Shown one piece after another: positions 52,759-64,000 of a DNA stretch of 64,000 bases. The DNA lies in the NCBI GenBank assembly GCA_964034945.1, contig OZ035963.1, positions 39,314,361 to 39,378,360 of the forward strand, read 5' to 3'. Numbering within the stretch: position 1 is the first letter of the stretch; each line of letters begins with the position of its first letter. The notes under the pieces were generated by a model that saw only the letters and a program-made list of their open reading frames with translations, made no database searches and had not been told where the DNA came from. The stretch is from Chrysopilus asiliformis. Taxonomy: Eukaryota; Arthropoda; Insecta; Diptera; Rhagionidae. A program made the position numbers and the translations under genes.

Positions 52759-55198
52759 AATGAGCCAGATGGCACTCCAGATTTAGCTGCAACAAACCGT
52801 GAATTGTTTTTGGAAAAAGTTCAACAATCCAACGCAGCGTGCCAAAATGGAGATTTCACCACAGCTGTTGAGTTATATACAGATGCTTTGGCACTAGACC
52901 CGGGAAATTATATTTTGTATAGTAATAGATCAGCTGCTAGACTAAAACAAGGACAGTTCTCGTTAGCTTTACAAGATGCCACAAAAGCCAGAGAACTTTG
53001 TCCTCCTTGGCCGAAAGCATATTTCCGTCAAGGCGTAGCACTTCAGTGCCTGGGCCGGTATGCTGAAGCATTGGCATCATTTAGTGCCGGTTTGGCAGAA
53101 GATACGCAAAATAAGCAACTTTTAGCTGCATTAATTGAAGCGTCCATTAAAAGTCCACTAAGGCACGCTTTAGAACCAACTTTCACTCAATTAAATGCGA
53201 TGAATCTCGATCAATCCCCTTTTGTTGTAATTTCCGTAGTTGGTCAAGAACTTTTACAAGCTGGTCATTACCATTCAGCGGTAATAGTATTGGAAGCAGC
53301 GTTACGAATAGGATCATGTTCATTGAAGCTACGCGGATCCGTTTTTAGTGCATTGAGCTCCGCGCATTGGGCACTTAACCAACTCGATAAAGCAATAGGT
53401 TATATGCAACAAGATTTGGCAGTAGCAAAGAGTTTAGGCGATACAACTGGTGAATGTCGAGCACATGGAAATTTAGGCAGTGCATATTTTAGCCAGGCAT
53501 CTTATAAGGAAGCATTAACTGCACATCGATATCAATTAGTTCTAGCAATGAAATGTAAAGATACTCATGCAGCAGCAACAGCATTAACTTCCTTAGGTCA
53601 CGTTTATACAGCCATCGGAGATTATCCTAATGCCTTAGCGAGTCATAAACAGTGTGTTCAATTAGTGAAGCAAATTGGCGATCGATTGCAAGAAGCACGA
53701 GAAATCGGAAATGTTGGAGCAGTTTATTTGGCAATGGGGGAATTTGATTCCGCTGTTGATTGCCATAGCCAGCATCTTCGATTAGCACGAAAACTGGATA
53801 ATCAAGTTGAAGAAGCGCGAGCGTTTAGCAATTTAGGATCCAGTCATCATTACCGACGTAATTTTTCTCAAGCGATTGCATTTCATGAACAAGTGTTGCA
53901 AATAGCTCAAGAACTTGGCGATAAAAATATTGAAGCTAGAGCGTATGCTGGTTTGGGTCATGCGTCTCGTTGTGCTGGAGATTTTATCCAAGCTAAAAGA
54001 TGGCATGAAAAACAATTAGAAATGGCGTTATCAGCAAGAGATAAGGTTGGGGAAGGCAGAGCCTGCTCAAATTTAGGAATCGTTTACCAATTATTAGGTG
54101 AACACGATGCTGCACTAAAATTACATCAAGCTCACTTAACAATTGCAAGACATTTGCAAGATCGGGCAGGTATGGGTCGTGCTTATGGGAATATTGGAAA
54201 TGCCTATTCTATAGCGGGACTATATGAAGCGGCCATCAAGTATCATAAGCAAGAATTAATAATAAGTAAGGAAGTTAACGATCGAAGTGCTGAAGCATCG
54301 ACTCATGGTAACTTGGCGGTCGCTTATCAAGCGATTGGAGCACATGATATGGCACTTATGCATTATAGAGCTCATCTAAGTATTGCTAGAGAATTAAAAG
54401 ATACGGCTGGTGAAGCTTGTGCTCTTTTGAATTTAGGCAATTGTCTTAGTTCACGCAAAGAATTTGCACAAGCAGTGCCATATTATGAACAATACTTAAT
54501 GTTATCTCAAGAATTAGGAGACGTAATAGCCGAGGGAAAGGCATGTCACTTTCTCGGCTATGCACACTATTGCGTGGGAAATTATCGTGAAGCGGTCAGA
54601 TACTACGATCAAGATTTGGCATTAGCAAAAGATTTAAAGGATAAAATGAATATGGGGCGAGCCTACTGCAATTTAGGTTTGGCACATTTAGCGTTATGTA
54701 ATAACCAAGAAGCGCTTGAGTGTCAAAAGTATTTTTTAACTATAACTCACATGACTAGCAATTTATCAGGAAAATTTCGCGCTCTTGGTAATATTGGTGA
54801 TATTTTAATGCGATCGGGAGAAGTTGATGAAGCAGCAAAGATGTATCAAAGACAACTTGCATTGGCAAGGCAATCCAGGGAACGGTCAATGGAAGCCGCT
54901 GCATGCGGAGCTTTGGGGCTGTCATATAGAGCGATTAACAAATTTGATAAGGCGCTTGGCTATCATACACAGGAGTTAACACTTCGACAAGAAATGTGTG
55001 ACCTACTAGGTGAGTGTCGAGCACATGGCCATCTAGGAGCTGTACATATGGCCCTGGGAAATTATACTCACGCTGTAAAATGTTATAAAGAGCAATTAGA
55101 AAGAGCACAAGATCTTCAGGATTCCGAAATTGAAGCACAGGCGTATGGAAATTTGGGTATTGCCAAACTAAATATGGGGCATTTCGAAGATGCTATTG
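52759..55198 (+). CDS. TTC28: TTC28-like TPR protein, large exon
   Basis: An 813-codon exon begins at the acceptor TATTTCAG/AATGAG and ends at GCTATTG/GTAAAT (phase 1). An N-terminal TPR array (about residues 10-115, C-Q-N-G-D-F-T-T-A-V-E-L-Y, Y-S-N-R-S-A-A-R-L, W-P-K-A-Y-F-R-Q-G) is followed by S-P-F-V-V-I-S-V-V-G-Q-E-L-L. About 15 tandem 40-residue GPSM2-like repeats follow, each with a variant of E-A-R-A-Y-G-N-L-G. Order and spacing match vertebrate TTC28, a very large TPR protein with a C-terminal CHAT domain, reported at the spindle midzone and midbody. The start codon lies upstream and the C-terminus beyond the window. The leading TTG at 52741 is intronic. No damage is seen, so this is a functional host gene. 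Confidence 0.9.
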
Positions 55199-55773
55199 GT
55201 AAATATAACTTATGTACCTATTTTTCGGTATATCCGGGTAACTATACTGAAACGGCCCTTGGGCTAAAATTTTAGCTTTCTAATTTTAAGAAAAAAAAAA
55301 AAAAAATTTCCTCCGAAACGAAACAACCTAGTCACTTGTGATTAATTTCTAATTTGAAGTTTGTGTGCTGGCGGTGCAGCGTCCCGCCCATCGCTAGTGA
55401 GTGCGAATTCGGAACTCATTGTTTTAGAGAGAAAAAATTTTTAACCTCTGTATAATAACACTGTAGAACAGTGTTTTTGTTATTGACTGTAGAACAATGT
55501 TTTTGTTATTGATCTGTTAAGGAATTCTGATAGATAATTTTTTGAACTGTCAAGGATTTTTGTAATTTAAAAATTCACAGATATTTCTATTATCATCGTA
55601 GATGGGTGGCTTTTAGCTTATTTTAAAGGTAATAAATGAGCTCTACTAACATTAAAAAATGCTATCATAAATATTTTTCATCCAAAAATAACTAAAAGGA
55701 TAGAGATAGATAGATAATATGAATGGAGCCGATGTACTCAGCCCCTAAAAGCACTTAGACCAACAGTTGGGTC

Positions 55774-56053
55774 CACGGCATACAGACAGACAAGGTATGC
55801 TGTAAACTTTTGATAGTCAGGTGTGACGTCATTTGTGCCGACTTTTTTTAATTAATTTTTATGTTTATTGATCACTATTTAATGCAATCAGTCCACTAAT
55901 TTACAAATATCTTATTTAGATCGCACAAAAATTTAAATTACCATCCACAAAACAAAATTCCTTCTGCACTTGACGAACTAATCGGCACAAGTGACGTAGC
56001 AACGAAATGTCAGATTTGAGTTTACAGCATACCTTGTCTGTCTGTATGCCGTG
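55774..56053. mobile_element. MITE, 280 bp, 9-bp duplication
   Basis: CACGGCATACAGACAGACAA and the following GGTATGCTGTAAAC are mirrored exactly at the right end, flanked by AGTTGGGTC (55765-55773, 56054-56062). A 9-bp duplication is compatible with Mutator-like elements, but the family is unassigned. Confidence 0.82.
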
Positions 56054-57519
56054 AGTTGGGTCCATTGTGCTTTGTTGTAGGGATCTGGCTATTACTAGCT
56101 TACTCATGCACTAAAAGGATAATGGAAATGATTTCGTTCAGCTTAATTACCTTATAACTCCTAAATATCTCAACTTACGGAAAAATATTCTAAGTTGAAA
56201 TTGTAATACATTTCATTTACTATAAAATATGTCCTTACATTTATATTCGTATTTGCGACGAAGATATTCGCGAGAAGTTAATTTTTACGGATTCTCATAT
56301 ACGAATTCACGTCAGAACAACGAGTAAAAAAATTATTTTGAATTTCTTTCAAATTAGCTCACATAATGTACCCTCAGAGCTTGTTAAAAATGCCAAATTT
56401 CAAATTTTTATTTGCAATAGTTTCAGAAAATCGCAGTTTTCTGCCAAAGTATAATACAATCACAAGAAAGTTTATAACTCAGGCTGAAATGAGATATAAT
56501 GAGGCTAGAATGAGATATATATATATATATAATGAGATATAATAAATCAAAATATATGTTCGCCTTACAAACCATTTATGAAAGAGAAATGGTTAATTTT
56601 GGGGGCTTTTGGGGAGAGCTTCTTTTTTGAAGAAATTGTTAAATAAACGTGTATAACATATAATTTTACGGAGGAGTGGTGCAATACAGTAAAAAATGAA
56701 AAAAAAGCAAGGTGTCTGTCTCGTAGAGACGGCCAGAAGACGTGGATCCGCCTACAACGATCGCTAATAGATATTTAAGTAAGAAATTTTAGTGACAGGG
56801 AAACTAAAGAAACAATTTGATTGACCGTAATGTTACGTTTAGACCTGCCTTACATGTTCAATATTTTTGCTTCAATATATTGAAGGGTATTCAAAATCGT
56901 ATGGATCGCTTCAATATTTTTGCTTCAATATAGTCCTTACACGTTCAATATATTGAACACAACCAAAATATTGTTCAATATATTGAACGTATAAGGTGCC
57001 CATTACGTGATGTGCTTTTCCGTTTGGTGAATTTCGGCATCTTGTACCTAAAAATCAAATTTCACTTGCAACACAACGAACAAATGTTTAATTCTAAAAC
57101 GTTATAGGGCATTTTCATAAATATACTCGGAAGTTGCGCAAATTGCACAAAACATTTTCTTTCATGTCCCCGTAATACTTAGTTGTTCAGTAATTTGCGA
57201 AAGTAAACTAACTAAACGAATAACATATAACTGGGTTTATTATTATCAAAATCTTTTGTGTTATTTGCAGAACTTGCATTCATGAAAACGCCCATAGATG
57301 AAAAACAAATAAAAATCAAATTAAAATAAAATTACACGATAAAAACAACAAAGCAATTTCAATTTACAGCAACTAAAATCTTAAACACAATCCGCCTGCT
57401 CACACAACTCGTATACAGAAATTAAAGGAAACACTGGGCAATCAAGAGAAACAATCAAGTAAAATGAATTTCCAGAACCAGAACAACCCATATAGAGAAG
57501 AGAAACAATCAAGAGTAAA

Positions 57520-60031
57520 AGCTTTCACTCAACCTCAACATACTTCGTCGTGTTCTCTTTCCTGTGCCAATACCAATACCACAAAGAAAACATAAAAAGA
57601 GTATATATGTGAAATCTGTACTACAAGCAGCATAACAGCGGCAGTGAAAATTTAGATTTTGATTCTTAAAAAGATAATTGAATATAGTTTAACATAACAA
57701 AATACCCTAAACAATGGTTTAATGTAGGCCGGATCTTATAACACAGTTTTTGTTCGGATGTCACCACAAACTATCGAATATCATCGATTGGAAATTTGTT
57801 ATCATGGCAGCAAGCCGATTTTCTAATTTGTACCCCCATAACCAAAATACCAAGACGTATCCACGTCAAAACTGTTCGCTGCCACATAATCTATATATAT
57901 AAAAATGGATGTTTGTCTGTTTGTGATTACAAAACTCAAAAACTACTGGACCGATTTTTACGCGGTTTTTTGCAAAATGATCTGCGTTGCCAGGAGCAGG
58001 TTTTTAGCTATGTAGATTTTCAAAATTCGAAACGGAAGGTCCTGTAAAAAGGATAAATATCCTTTTTCCCGTTTTTCCTCGGAAAAATTGGCATTAGGGA
58101 GTTATCGGGGTCGCTGATCACGAATCCGGTATTAGATTTTCAAAATTTGAAACGAAAGGTTCTGTAAGGATAACGCAAATATCCTTTTTCTCGTTTTTCC
58201 CGGGAAAAATCGGCATAAGGTGGTTTCCGGAGTCGTTAATCGCGAATCCGGTGTTAGGTTTTTAAAATTCTAAACGGAAGGTCCTGTGAGGATAATGAAA
58301 ATATCCTTTTTCCCATTTGTCCCCGGAAAAATTTGCATTATAGGGTTTTTGGGGTCGCTGATCACGAATCCGGTATTAGATTTTCAAAATTCGAAACGGA
58401 AGGTCCTGTAAGGATAATGAAAATATCCTTTTTCCCATTTTTCCCCGGAAAAATTTGCATTATAGGGTTTTTGGGGTCGCTGATCACGAATCCGGTATTA
58501 GATTTTCAAAATTCGAAACGAAAGGTCCTGAAAGGATAACATAAATATCCTTTTTCCCATTTTGCCCCGGTAAAAATAGCATTATGGGGGTTTTTGGGAT
58601 CGCTGATCACGGCTCTGCTGTTGGAATTTTAAAATTCGAAACGGAAGGTCCTGTAAGGATAATGAAAATATCCTTTTTCCCATTTTTCCCCGGAAAAGTT
58701 TGCATTATGGGGTTTTTGGGATCGCTGATCACGAATTCGCTATTAGATTTTCAAAGTTCGAAACGGAAGGTCCTGTAAGGATAATACAAATATCCTTTTT
58801 CCGATTTTTCGCCGGAAAAAATTGCATTAGGGGGTTATCGGGGTCGCTGATCACGAATCCGGTATTAGATTTGCAAAACTGACGCGGAAGTTCCTGAAAG
58901 GATAAATATCCTTTTTCCCGTTTTTCCTCGGAAAAATTGGCATTAGGGAGTTATCGGGGTCGCTGATCACGAATCCGGTATTAGATTTTCAAAATTTGAA
59001 ACGAAAGGTTCTGTAAGAATAACGCAAATATCCTTTTTCTCGTTTTTCCCGGGAAAAATCGGCATAAGGTGGTTTCCGGAGTCGTTAATCGCGAATCCGG
59101 TGTTAGGTTTTTAAAATTCTAAACGGCAGGTCCTGTGAGGATAACCTTTGTTCCAAAAACTTTTTAAGTTATTTATGTTTGTTTGGCATTCTAAAATTTA
59201 TACAAAAAACTTTTAGCTGCCAACGAAGGGTCTGCTAGTATTACATATATCCCAACACAGCTTCCTCTATCTGTCGTTGAGATAAATGATATAAACTTCA
59301 AATTTTGTAAACTGACAGGAAATATCCTTTAACAATATTCAAATGTCTATATTACTAAAAAAAATTTTGAAACAATAAAATTTTTAATAAAAAAACATAA
59401 GAGAATTTCACATAAACTTCAAATTAGACAATAAAGGCTGCACCCATAACCCCTTTCCCAAATTAGAAAATACTGCAGGTTGCGCCCCTCGACCAACCCC
59501 GCCCCACGGCCTCGGTTTTTATTCTGGCTCTTCAAAGGGTGGGTAGATATCAGTAGGCGAAAACTTTCCTTAAATGCTGCCCTCTGCAATGATAAAAGCC
59601 GGATCTAAATCCCTTTTGAACTCCAGGAGATATTAGGTAAGGGGGTTTGTAGAGAGGGGAGGGGATATATATTAGTGATCAAACATTTTTCTTGGGAGAT
59701 GACCTCAAAGAAAACTGGGGCGGTCTTGGTGGAAAAAACGGGGAGCGGAGGCTGTGGAGGCTCAAACACCTGTCGGAAAATAGACCGCATGAAGCCAAAT
59801 CTTTCTCAAATTCACCGAATTTACATTGGACGTATAAGAATGTTAAAAATTCGATTTCTGCAAAAGAAAAAGAAATTGATCTGGAAATATAAAAATTCGA
59901 TTTCTACAAAAGAAATTGATTTAAAAATCAAAAACAAAATTTTTTTTTCAAATCTTAATGGAAACCAATCAGAGTTTACAGTTTATAATTTTTAATGCAT
60001 ATTTCTTGTTATGCAAATATTAAGTGCCCAT
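57520..60031 (+). repeat. Tandem duplication, unit 1 (2512 bp)
   Basis: Begins AGCTTTCACTCAACCTCAAC and ends AAGTGCCCAT, directly followed by a second copy. The two units are nearly identical apart from 242 bp present only here (after 58043, about two 120-bp monomers), one A-run length and a few substitutions. The junction shows 2-bp microhomology (AG). Open frames near 59605-59995 occur in both copies but look non-coding. Confidence 0.92.
57890..59238 (+). mobile_element. Helitron-like element with 120-bp array, copy 3
   Basis: Starts TCTATATATATAAAAATGG after an A and ends GAAGGGTCTGCTAG before a T, consistent with a Helitron-type A/T insertion with 5'-TC and CTAG-3'. Inside are about nine to ten monomers of roughly 120 bp, with GGAAGGTCCTGTAAGGATAA, TTTTTCCCCGGAAAAATT and GGGTCGCTGATCACGAATCC. 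No terminal hairpin was confirmed, so the class is inferred. Confidence 0.7.
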
Positions 60032-62302
60032 AGCTTTCACTCAACCTCAACATACTTCGTCGTGTTCTCTTTCCTGTGCCAATACCAATACCACAAAGAA
60101 AACATAAAAAGAGTATATATGTGAAATCTGTACTACAAGCAGCATAACAGCGGCAGTGAAAATTTAGATTTTGATTCTTAAAAAGATAATTGAATATAGT
60201 TTAACATAACAAAATACCCTAAACAATGGTTTAATGTAGGCCGGATCTTATAACACAGTTTTTGTTCGGATGTCACCACAAACTATCGAATATCATCGAT
60301 TGGAAATTTGTTATCATGGCAGCAAGCCGATTTTCTAATTTGTACCCCCATAACCAAAATACCAAGACGTATCCACGTCAAAACTGTTCGCTGCCACATA
60401 ATCTATATATATAAAAATGGATGTTTGTCTGTTTGTGATTACAAAACTCAAAAACTACTGGACCGATTTTTACGCGGTTTTTTGCAAAATGATCTGCGTT
60501 GCCAGGAGCAGGTTTTTAGCTATGTAGATTTTCAAAATTCGAAACGGAAGGTCCTGTAAGGATAATGAAAATATCCTTTTTCCCATTTGTCCCCGGAAAA
60601 ATTTGCATTATAGGGTTTTTGGGGTCGCTGATCACGAATCCGGTATTAGATTTTCAAAATTCGAAACGGAAGGTCCTGTAAGGATAATGAAAATATCCTT
60701 TTTCCCATTTTTCCCCGGAAAAATTTGCATTATAGGGTTTTTGGGGTCGCTGATCACGAATCCGGTATTAGATTTTCAAAATTCGAAACGAAAGGTCCTG
60801 AAAGGATAACATAAATATCCTTTTTCCCATTTTGCCCCGGTAAAAATAGCATTATGGGGGTTTTTGGGATCGCTGATCACGGCTCTGCTGTTGGAATTTT
60901 AAAATTCGAAACGGAAGGTCCTGTAAGGATAATGAAAATATCCTTTTTCCCATTTTTCCCCGGAAAAGTTTGCATTATGGGGTTTTTGGGATCGCTGATC
61001 ACGAATTCGCTATTAGATTTTCAAAGTTCGAAACGGAAGGTCCTGTAAGGATAATACAAATATCCTTTTCCCGATTTTTCGCCGGAAAAAATTGCATTAG
61101 GGGGTTATCGGGGTCGCTGATCACGAATCCGGTATTAGATTTGCAAAACTGACGCGGAAGTTCCTGAAAGGATAAATATCCTTTTTCCCGTTTTTCCTCG
61201 GAAAAATTGGCATTAGGGAGTTATCGGGGTCGCTGATCACGAATCCGGTATTAGATTTTCAAAATTTGAAACGAAAGGTTCTGTAAGGATAACGCAAATA
61301 TCCTTTTTCTCGTTTTTCCCGGGAAAAATCGGCATAAGGTGGTTTCCGGAGTCGTTAATCGCGAATCCGGTGTTAGGTTTTTAAAATTCTAAACGGAAGG
61401 TCCTGTGAGGATAACCTTTGTTCCAAAAACTTTTTAAGTTATTTATGTTTGTTTGGCATTCTAAAATTTATACAAAAAACTTTTAGCTGCCAACGAAGGG
61501 TCTGCTAGTATTACATATATCCCAACACAGCTTCCTCTATCTGTCGTTGAGATAAATGATATAAACTTCAAATTTTGTAAACTGACAGGAAATATCCTTT
61601 AACAATATTCAAATGTCTATATTACTAAAAAAAAATTTTGAAACAATAAAATTTTTAATAAAAAAACATAAGAGAATTTCACATAAACTTCAAATTAGAC
61701 AATAAAGGCTGCACCCATAACCCCTTTCCCAAATTAGAAAATACTGCAGGTTGCGCCCCTCGACCAACCCCGCCCCACGGCCTCGGTTTTTATTCTGGCT
61801 CTTCAAAGGGTGGGTAGATATCAGTAGGCGAAAACTTTCCTTAAATGCTGCCCTCTGCAATGATAAAAGCCGGATCTAAATCCCTTTTGAACTCCAGGAG
61901 ATATTAGGTAAGGGGGTTTGTAGAGAGGGGAGGGGATATATATTAGTGATCAAACATTTTTCTTGGGAGATGACCTCAAAGAAAACTGGGGCGGTCTTGG
62001 TGGAAAAAACGGGGAGCGGAGGCTGTGGAGGCTCAAACACCTGTCGGAAAATAGACCGCATGAAGCCAAATCTTTCTCAAATTCACCGAATTTACATTGG
62101 ACGTATAAGAATGTTAAAAATTCGATTTCTGCAAAAGAAAAAGAAATTGATCTGGAAATATAAAAATTCGATTTCTACAAAAGAAATTGATTTAAAAATC
62201 AAAAACAAAATTTTTTTTTCAAATCTTAATGGAAACCAATCAGAGTTTACAGTTTATAATTTTTAATGCATATTTCTTGTTATGCAAATATTAAGTGCCC
62301 AT
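60032..62302 (+). repeat. Tandem duplication, unit 2 (2271 bp)
   Basis: Second copy of 57520-60031. It lacks two monomers of the 120-bp array and has one extra A in a run near 61628; otherwise it is almost unchanged. Confidence 0.92.
60402..61508 (+). mobile_element. Helitron-like element with 120-bp array, copy 4
   Basis: Same ends as the copy at 57890 (A before TCTATATATATA; CTAG before T), with two fewer monomers. It is present here through duplication of the surrounding segment and not through a separate insertion, since the flanks are duplicated too. Confidence 0.72.
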
Positions 62303-62639
62303 AGACACAAAGAGAACAACTTAGCTAAAATCTAAAGCTAAAACAACAAATAAGGTTTAGTTTCAAATGTCATTAGTTTCTCTAGCCCCAAATATTTTTT
62401 CTCTAGTAATTATATTGCCTCGATATATCGGCCTGTACAACATCGATGTTTATCAACGATACATCGATGTTCGCAAAACATATTTTTTTTATCGATAACC
62501 ATCCATGTATAAATAATGAGATAAAAAAAGCACATTTTGGTGATCATTTCCACAATTTTTCGCATTCTTCATTGTTTTAAGTTTTAATGGCTGGGCTACT
62601 AATGCTGAAAATTTGCACAGGCGTACTTACATATACTCT

Positions 62640-62744
62640 CTAGACACCCATAATTCGCCTTTCCTCGAAACCCCTCACATAATTGTAGGAGTACGGCATC
62701 AAAATCGGTTTGGTTTCGAGGAGAGACGAATTATGGGTGTCTAG
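62640..62744. repeat. 105-nt hairpin
   Basis: CTAGACACCCATAATTCGCC continuing TTTCCTCGAAACC is mirrored by GGTTTCGAGGAGAGACGAATTATGGGTGTCTAG, leaving a loop of about 35 bases. It is either a very small MITE or a transcribed hairpin in the intron. No duplication is clear. Confidence 0.6.
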
Positions 62745-63106
62745 GTTTGGTAGTTAAGCCATTTTTAAACTGTCTGCCCATTTGACGGCTTTTGGTAGAA
62801 ATAGGTATACACAAAATGCTGGTAGTTCTAGTGTTAACGGAATTTTTTAATGGTTGGGTTTTTTAGTACAATTTGTTAAAATCTTTTTTTAAAAATGTGT
62901 TAAATAATTAAAATGCTAAATTTACCAGCAGTTGTATAAAAATAAATAGAAGATATTTGCTTCCTTTCGATGTTGAAATCTAATCTCTCTCCATAAGAAT
63001 TACGTGATGTAATAACGAAAAACGGTCAAAAATTCATCTGGTTGGCAAAAAAAAAAGAAGTTATGACATATTTTCTTCATTTAAAAATATTTTATTTCAA
63101 AAATAG

Positions 63107-63291
63107 GTAATTTAGAGCAACAGTTAGGGACTCTGGAACAAGTAACATCATTAACAACTCAACATGACCGTGCAAGAGCTCTAGGTCATTTAGGCGACTG
63201 CTATGATGCACTCGGTGATTACGAAGAGAGTATAAAATATCATCAACGACATCTTCAACTTGCCAATAGTCTTCATAGCTGTAGAGACCAG
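63107..63291 (+). CDS. TTC28: TTC28-like TPR protein, next exon
   Basis: A 185-nt exon between AATAG/GTAATTTAG and GACCAG/GTTTGT, entering at phase 1 and leaving at phase 0. It encodes N-L-E-Q-Q-L-G-T-L-E, R-A-R-A-L-G-H-L-G-D-C-Y-D-A-L-G-D-Y-E-E-S-I-K-Y-H-Q-R, a GPSM2-like TPR that directly continues the array of the large exon. A C-Y-x-A-L-G-D-Y-E-E repeat occurs at the same place in vertebrate TTC28. It has no ATG and cannot be read as a separate gene. Confidence 0.88.
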
Positions 63292-63343
63292 GTTTGTTTG
63301 TGTTATTTTTATTATAATATCATTTACATATTTTTTTAATTAG

Positions 63344-63836
63344 GAAAGAGCTTATCGAGGATTAGGTCACAGTCACCAGTTGTTGGGGAATCTACAAGAA
63401 GCTCTAGTAAGTTTGGAAAAGAGATTAGTAGTCGCTCATGAATTAGGGGTACCTCAAGCAAAGGCAGCAGCTTATGGAGATTTGGGTAATCTACATTCTC
63501 TACTGGAAAACAACGAACAGGCTGTTAATTGTTTGGAACATCAACGCAGGATTGCTCATGATTTAGGTGATAACATAACACTATCAGAAGCTACGAGTTC
63601 GTTGGGAAATGTGTACAACAAAATGAAAAATGTAGACGCTGCACTAAAACTTTACAAAATAGATCTTGAGCTTGTTGAGAGTTTAGGTATATTGGCTCTT
63701 CAAGCAAGGGCCTATGGCAATATAGGTAGTGCACAAGAACACCTGAAAAATTTCGAAGAGTCCGCCAAATTTTATGAAAAACAACTTCTTTCAACAACAG
63801 ACAGATTAACTAAATCGCTTGCTTGTAGGTCTTTAG
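63344..63836 (+). CDS. TTC28: TTC28-like TPR protein, third exon in window
   Basis: After a 52-bp intron (GTTTGT ... TTTTAATTAG) this 493-nt exon reads E-R-A-Y-R-G-L-G-H-S-H-Q-L-L-G-N-L-Q-E-A-L, V-S-L-E-K-R-L-V-V-A-H-E-L-G and Q-A-R-A-Y-G-N-I-G-S-A-Q-E-H-L, four further TPR repeats. It closes at TCTTTAG/GTATGT (phase 1). The open frame continuing to 63940 is intronic read-through. The remaining repeats and the CHAT domain should lie to the right of the window. Confidence 0.88.
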
Positions 63837-64000
63837 GTATGTATAAAATGCGAAATATTGTTAATAATTTTTATAGAGTAAGTTCGGGTATTGTCCCAGT
63901 GAAAAAGAAAGTGCTTACAATGACCATAATAAGTGCTTAGGTGTGCCATATACGAAGCCCTTAGGCTCCCCTTAGAAATATATAGACAAACTCCGTTTAG

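Larger units (their letters stand above)
55199..63106 (+). other. 7.9-kb intron of the TTC28-like gene
   Basis: Donor GTAAAT at 55199 and acceptor TTTCAAAAATAG ending at 63106. It splits a Gly codon, and D-A-I-G joins to N-L-E-Q-Q-L-G without frame change. It contains a MITE (55774), a tandem duplication (57520-62302) with Helitron-like arrays, and a small hairpin (62640). Elsewhere (55263-55773, 56054-57519, 62303-63106) it is AT-rich with AATATATTGAA motifs near 56850-57000 and no recognised gene. Confidence 0.85.

Noticed and set aside
59605..59995. Open frames of 61-106 residues present in both duplicated units
   Set aside because: Identical in both copies because of the recent duplication; composition is low-complexity Lys/Ile and no domain is recognisable.
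58333..61152. Repeated open frames of 60-83 residues in the 120-bp arrays
   Set aside because: They recur only because the monomer happens to be open in one frame; no domain, no start context, and they change with monomer number.
57890..61508. CRISPR-like array
   Set aside because: Monomers of about 120 bp without distinct spacers, in an insect genome, inside mobile elements; these are tandem repeats of a transposon.
63837..63940. C-terminal extension of the TPR frame to 63940
   Set aside because: A GTATGT donor at 63837 follows the last recognisable repeat; what follows is intron read-through.

Overview
This is AT-rich eukaryotic nuclear DNA, almost certainly from an insect. It carries intron-split host genes with GT-AG (and one GC-AG) junctions and no operons. 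The transposon content is typical of insects: Helitron, hAT, P-like, PIF/Harbinger, pogo/Tigger, mariner, TTAA-flanked elements, an I-clade LINE and a Jockey/CR1-like LINE. The order could not be settled from sequence alone. No LTR retrovirus, endogenous virus, CRISPR array or functional tRNA was recognised.

Two host genes can be supported. (1) A minus-strand DM4/12-family gene encodes a secreted, four-cysteine protein. Its exons 1-2 lie at 31834-31366 and exons 3-4 at 14534-14208; they join in frame into 228 residues across a 16.8-kb intron swollen with transposons. (2) A plus-strand TTC28-type TPR gene has one large exon at 52759-55198 and two more at 63107-63291 and 63344-63836. These are separated by a 7.9-kb intron, and the gene runs off both sides of what is visible.

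Layout. 573-11012: a decayed Helitron (cysteine-peptidase-like N-terminus, HUH Rep, Pif1-type helicase). It is broken by a 763-bp hAT remnant and by a 5.15-kb foldback transposon with 8-bp target duplications. The foldback itself holds a Harbinger remnant, two further TTA/TAA-flanked MITEs and a tRNA-derived SINE. 11.3-14.2 kb: MITEs and a 120-bp tandem-repeat element. 14.2-31.8 kb: the DM4/12 gene. Its long intron contains two MITEs, an I-type LINE split by an antisense Jockey/CR1-like LINE and a MITE, a mariner, two pogo-type elements and a P-like THAP element with a hAT MITE inside.

32-52.7 kb: intergenic transposon mosaic, with a second mariner, TTAA elements, many 3-bp-TSD MITEs, two hAT MITEs, and a foldback at 47.0-51.7 kb enclosing a Harbinger-type MITE that encloses a pogo element with an inactivated transposase. 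52.7-64 kb: the TTC28 gene, whose intron contains a near-identical 2.5/2.3-kb tandem duplication carrying Helitron-like 120-bp arrays.

The main cross-cutting observation is a set of PIF/Harbinger-like MITEs with different sequences that share a short motif (ACACG or a variant) at exactly positions 11-15 of their ends. All coding assignments come from reading translations and motifs; nothing was searched against a database.
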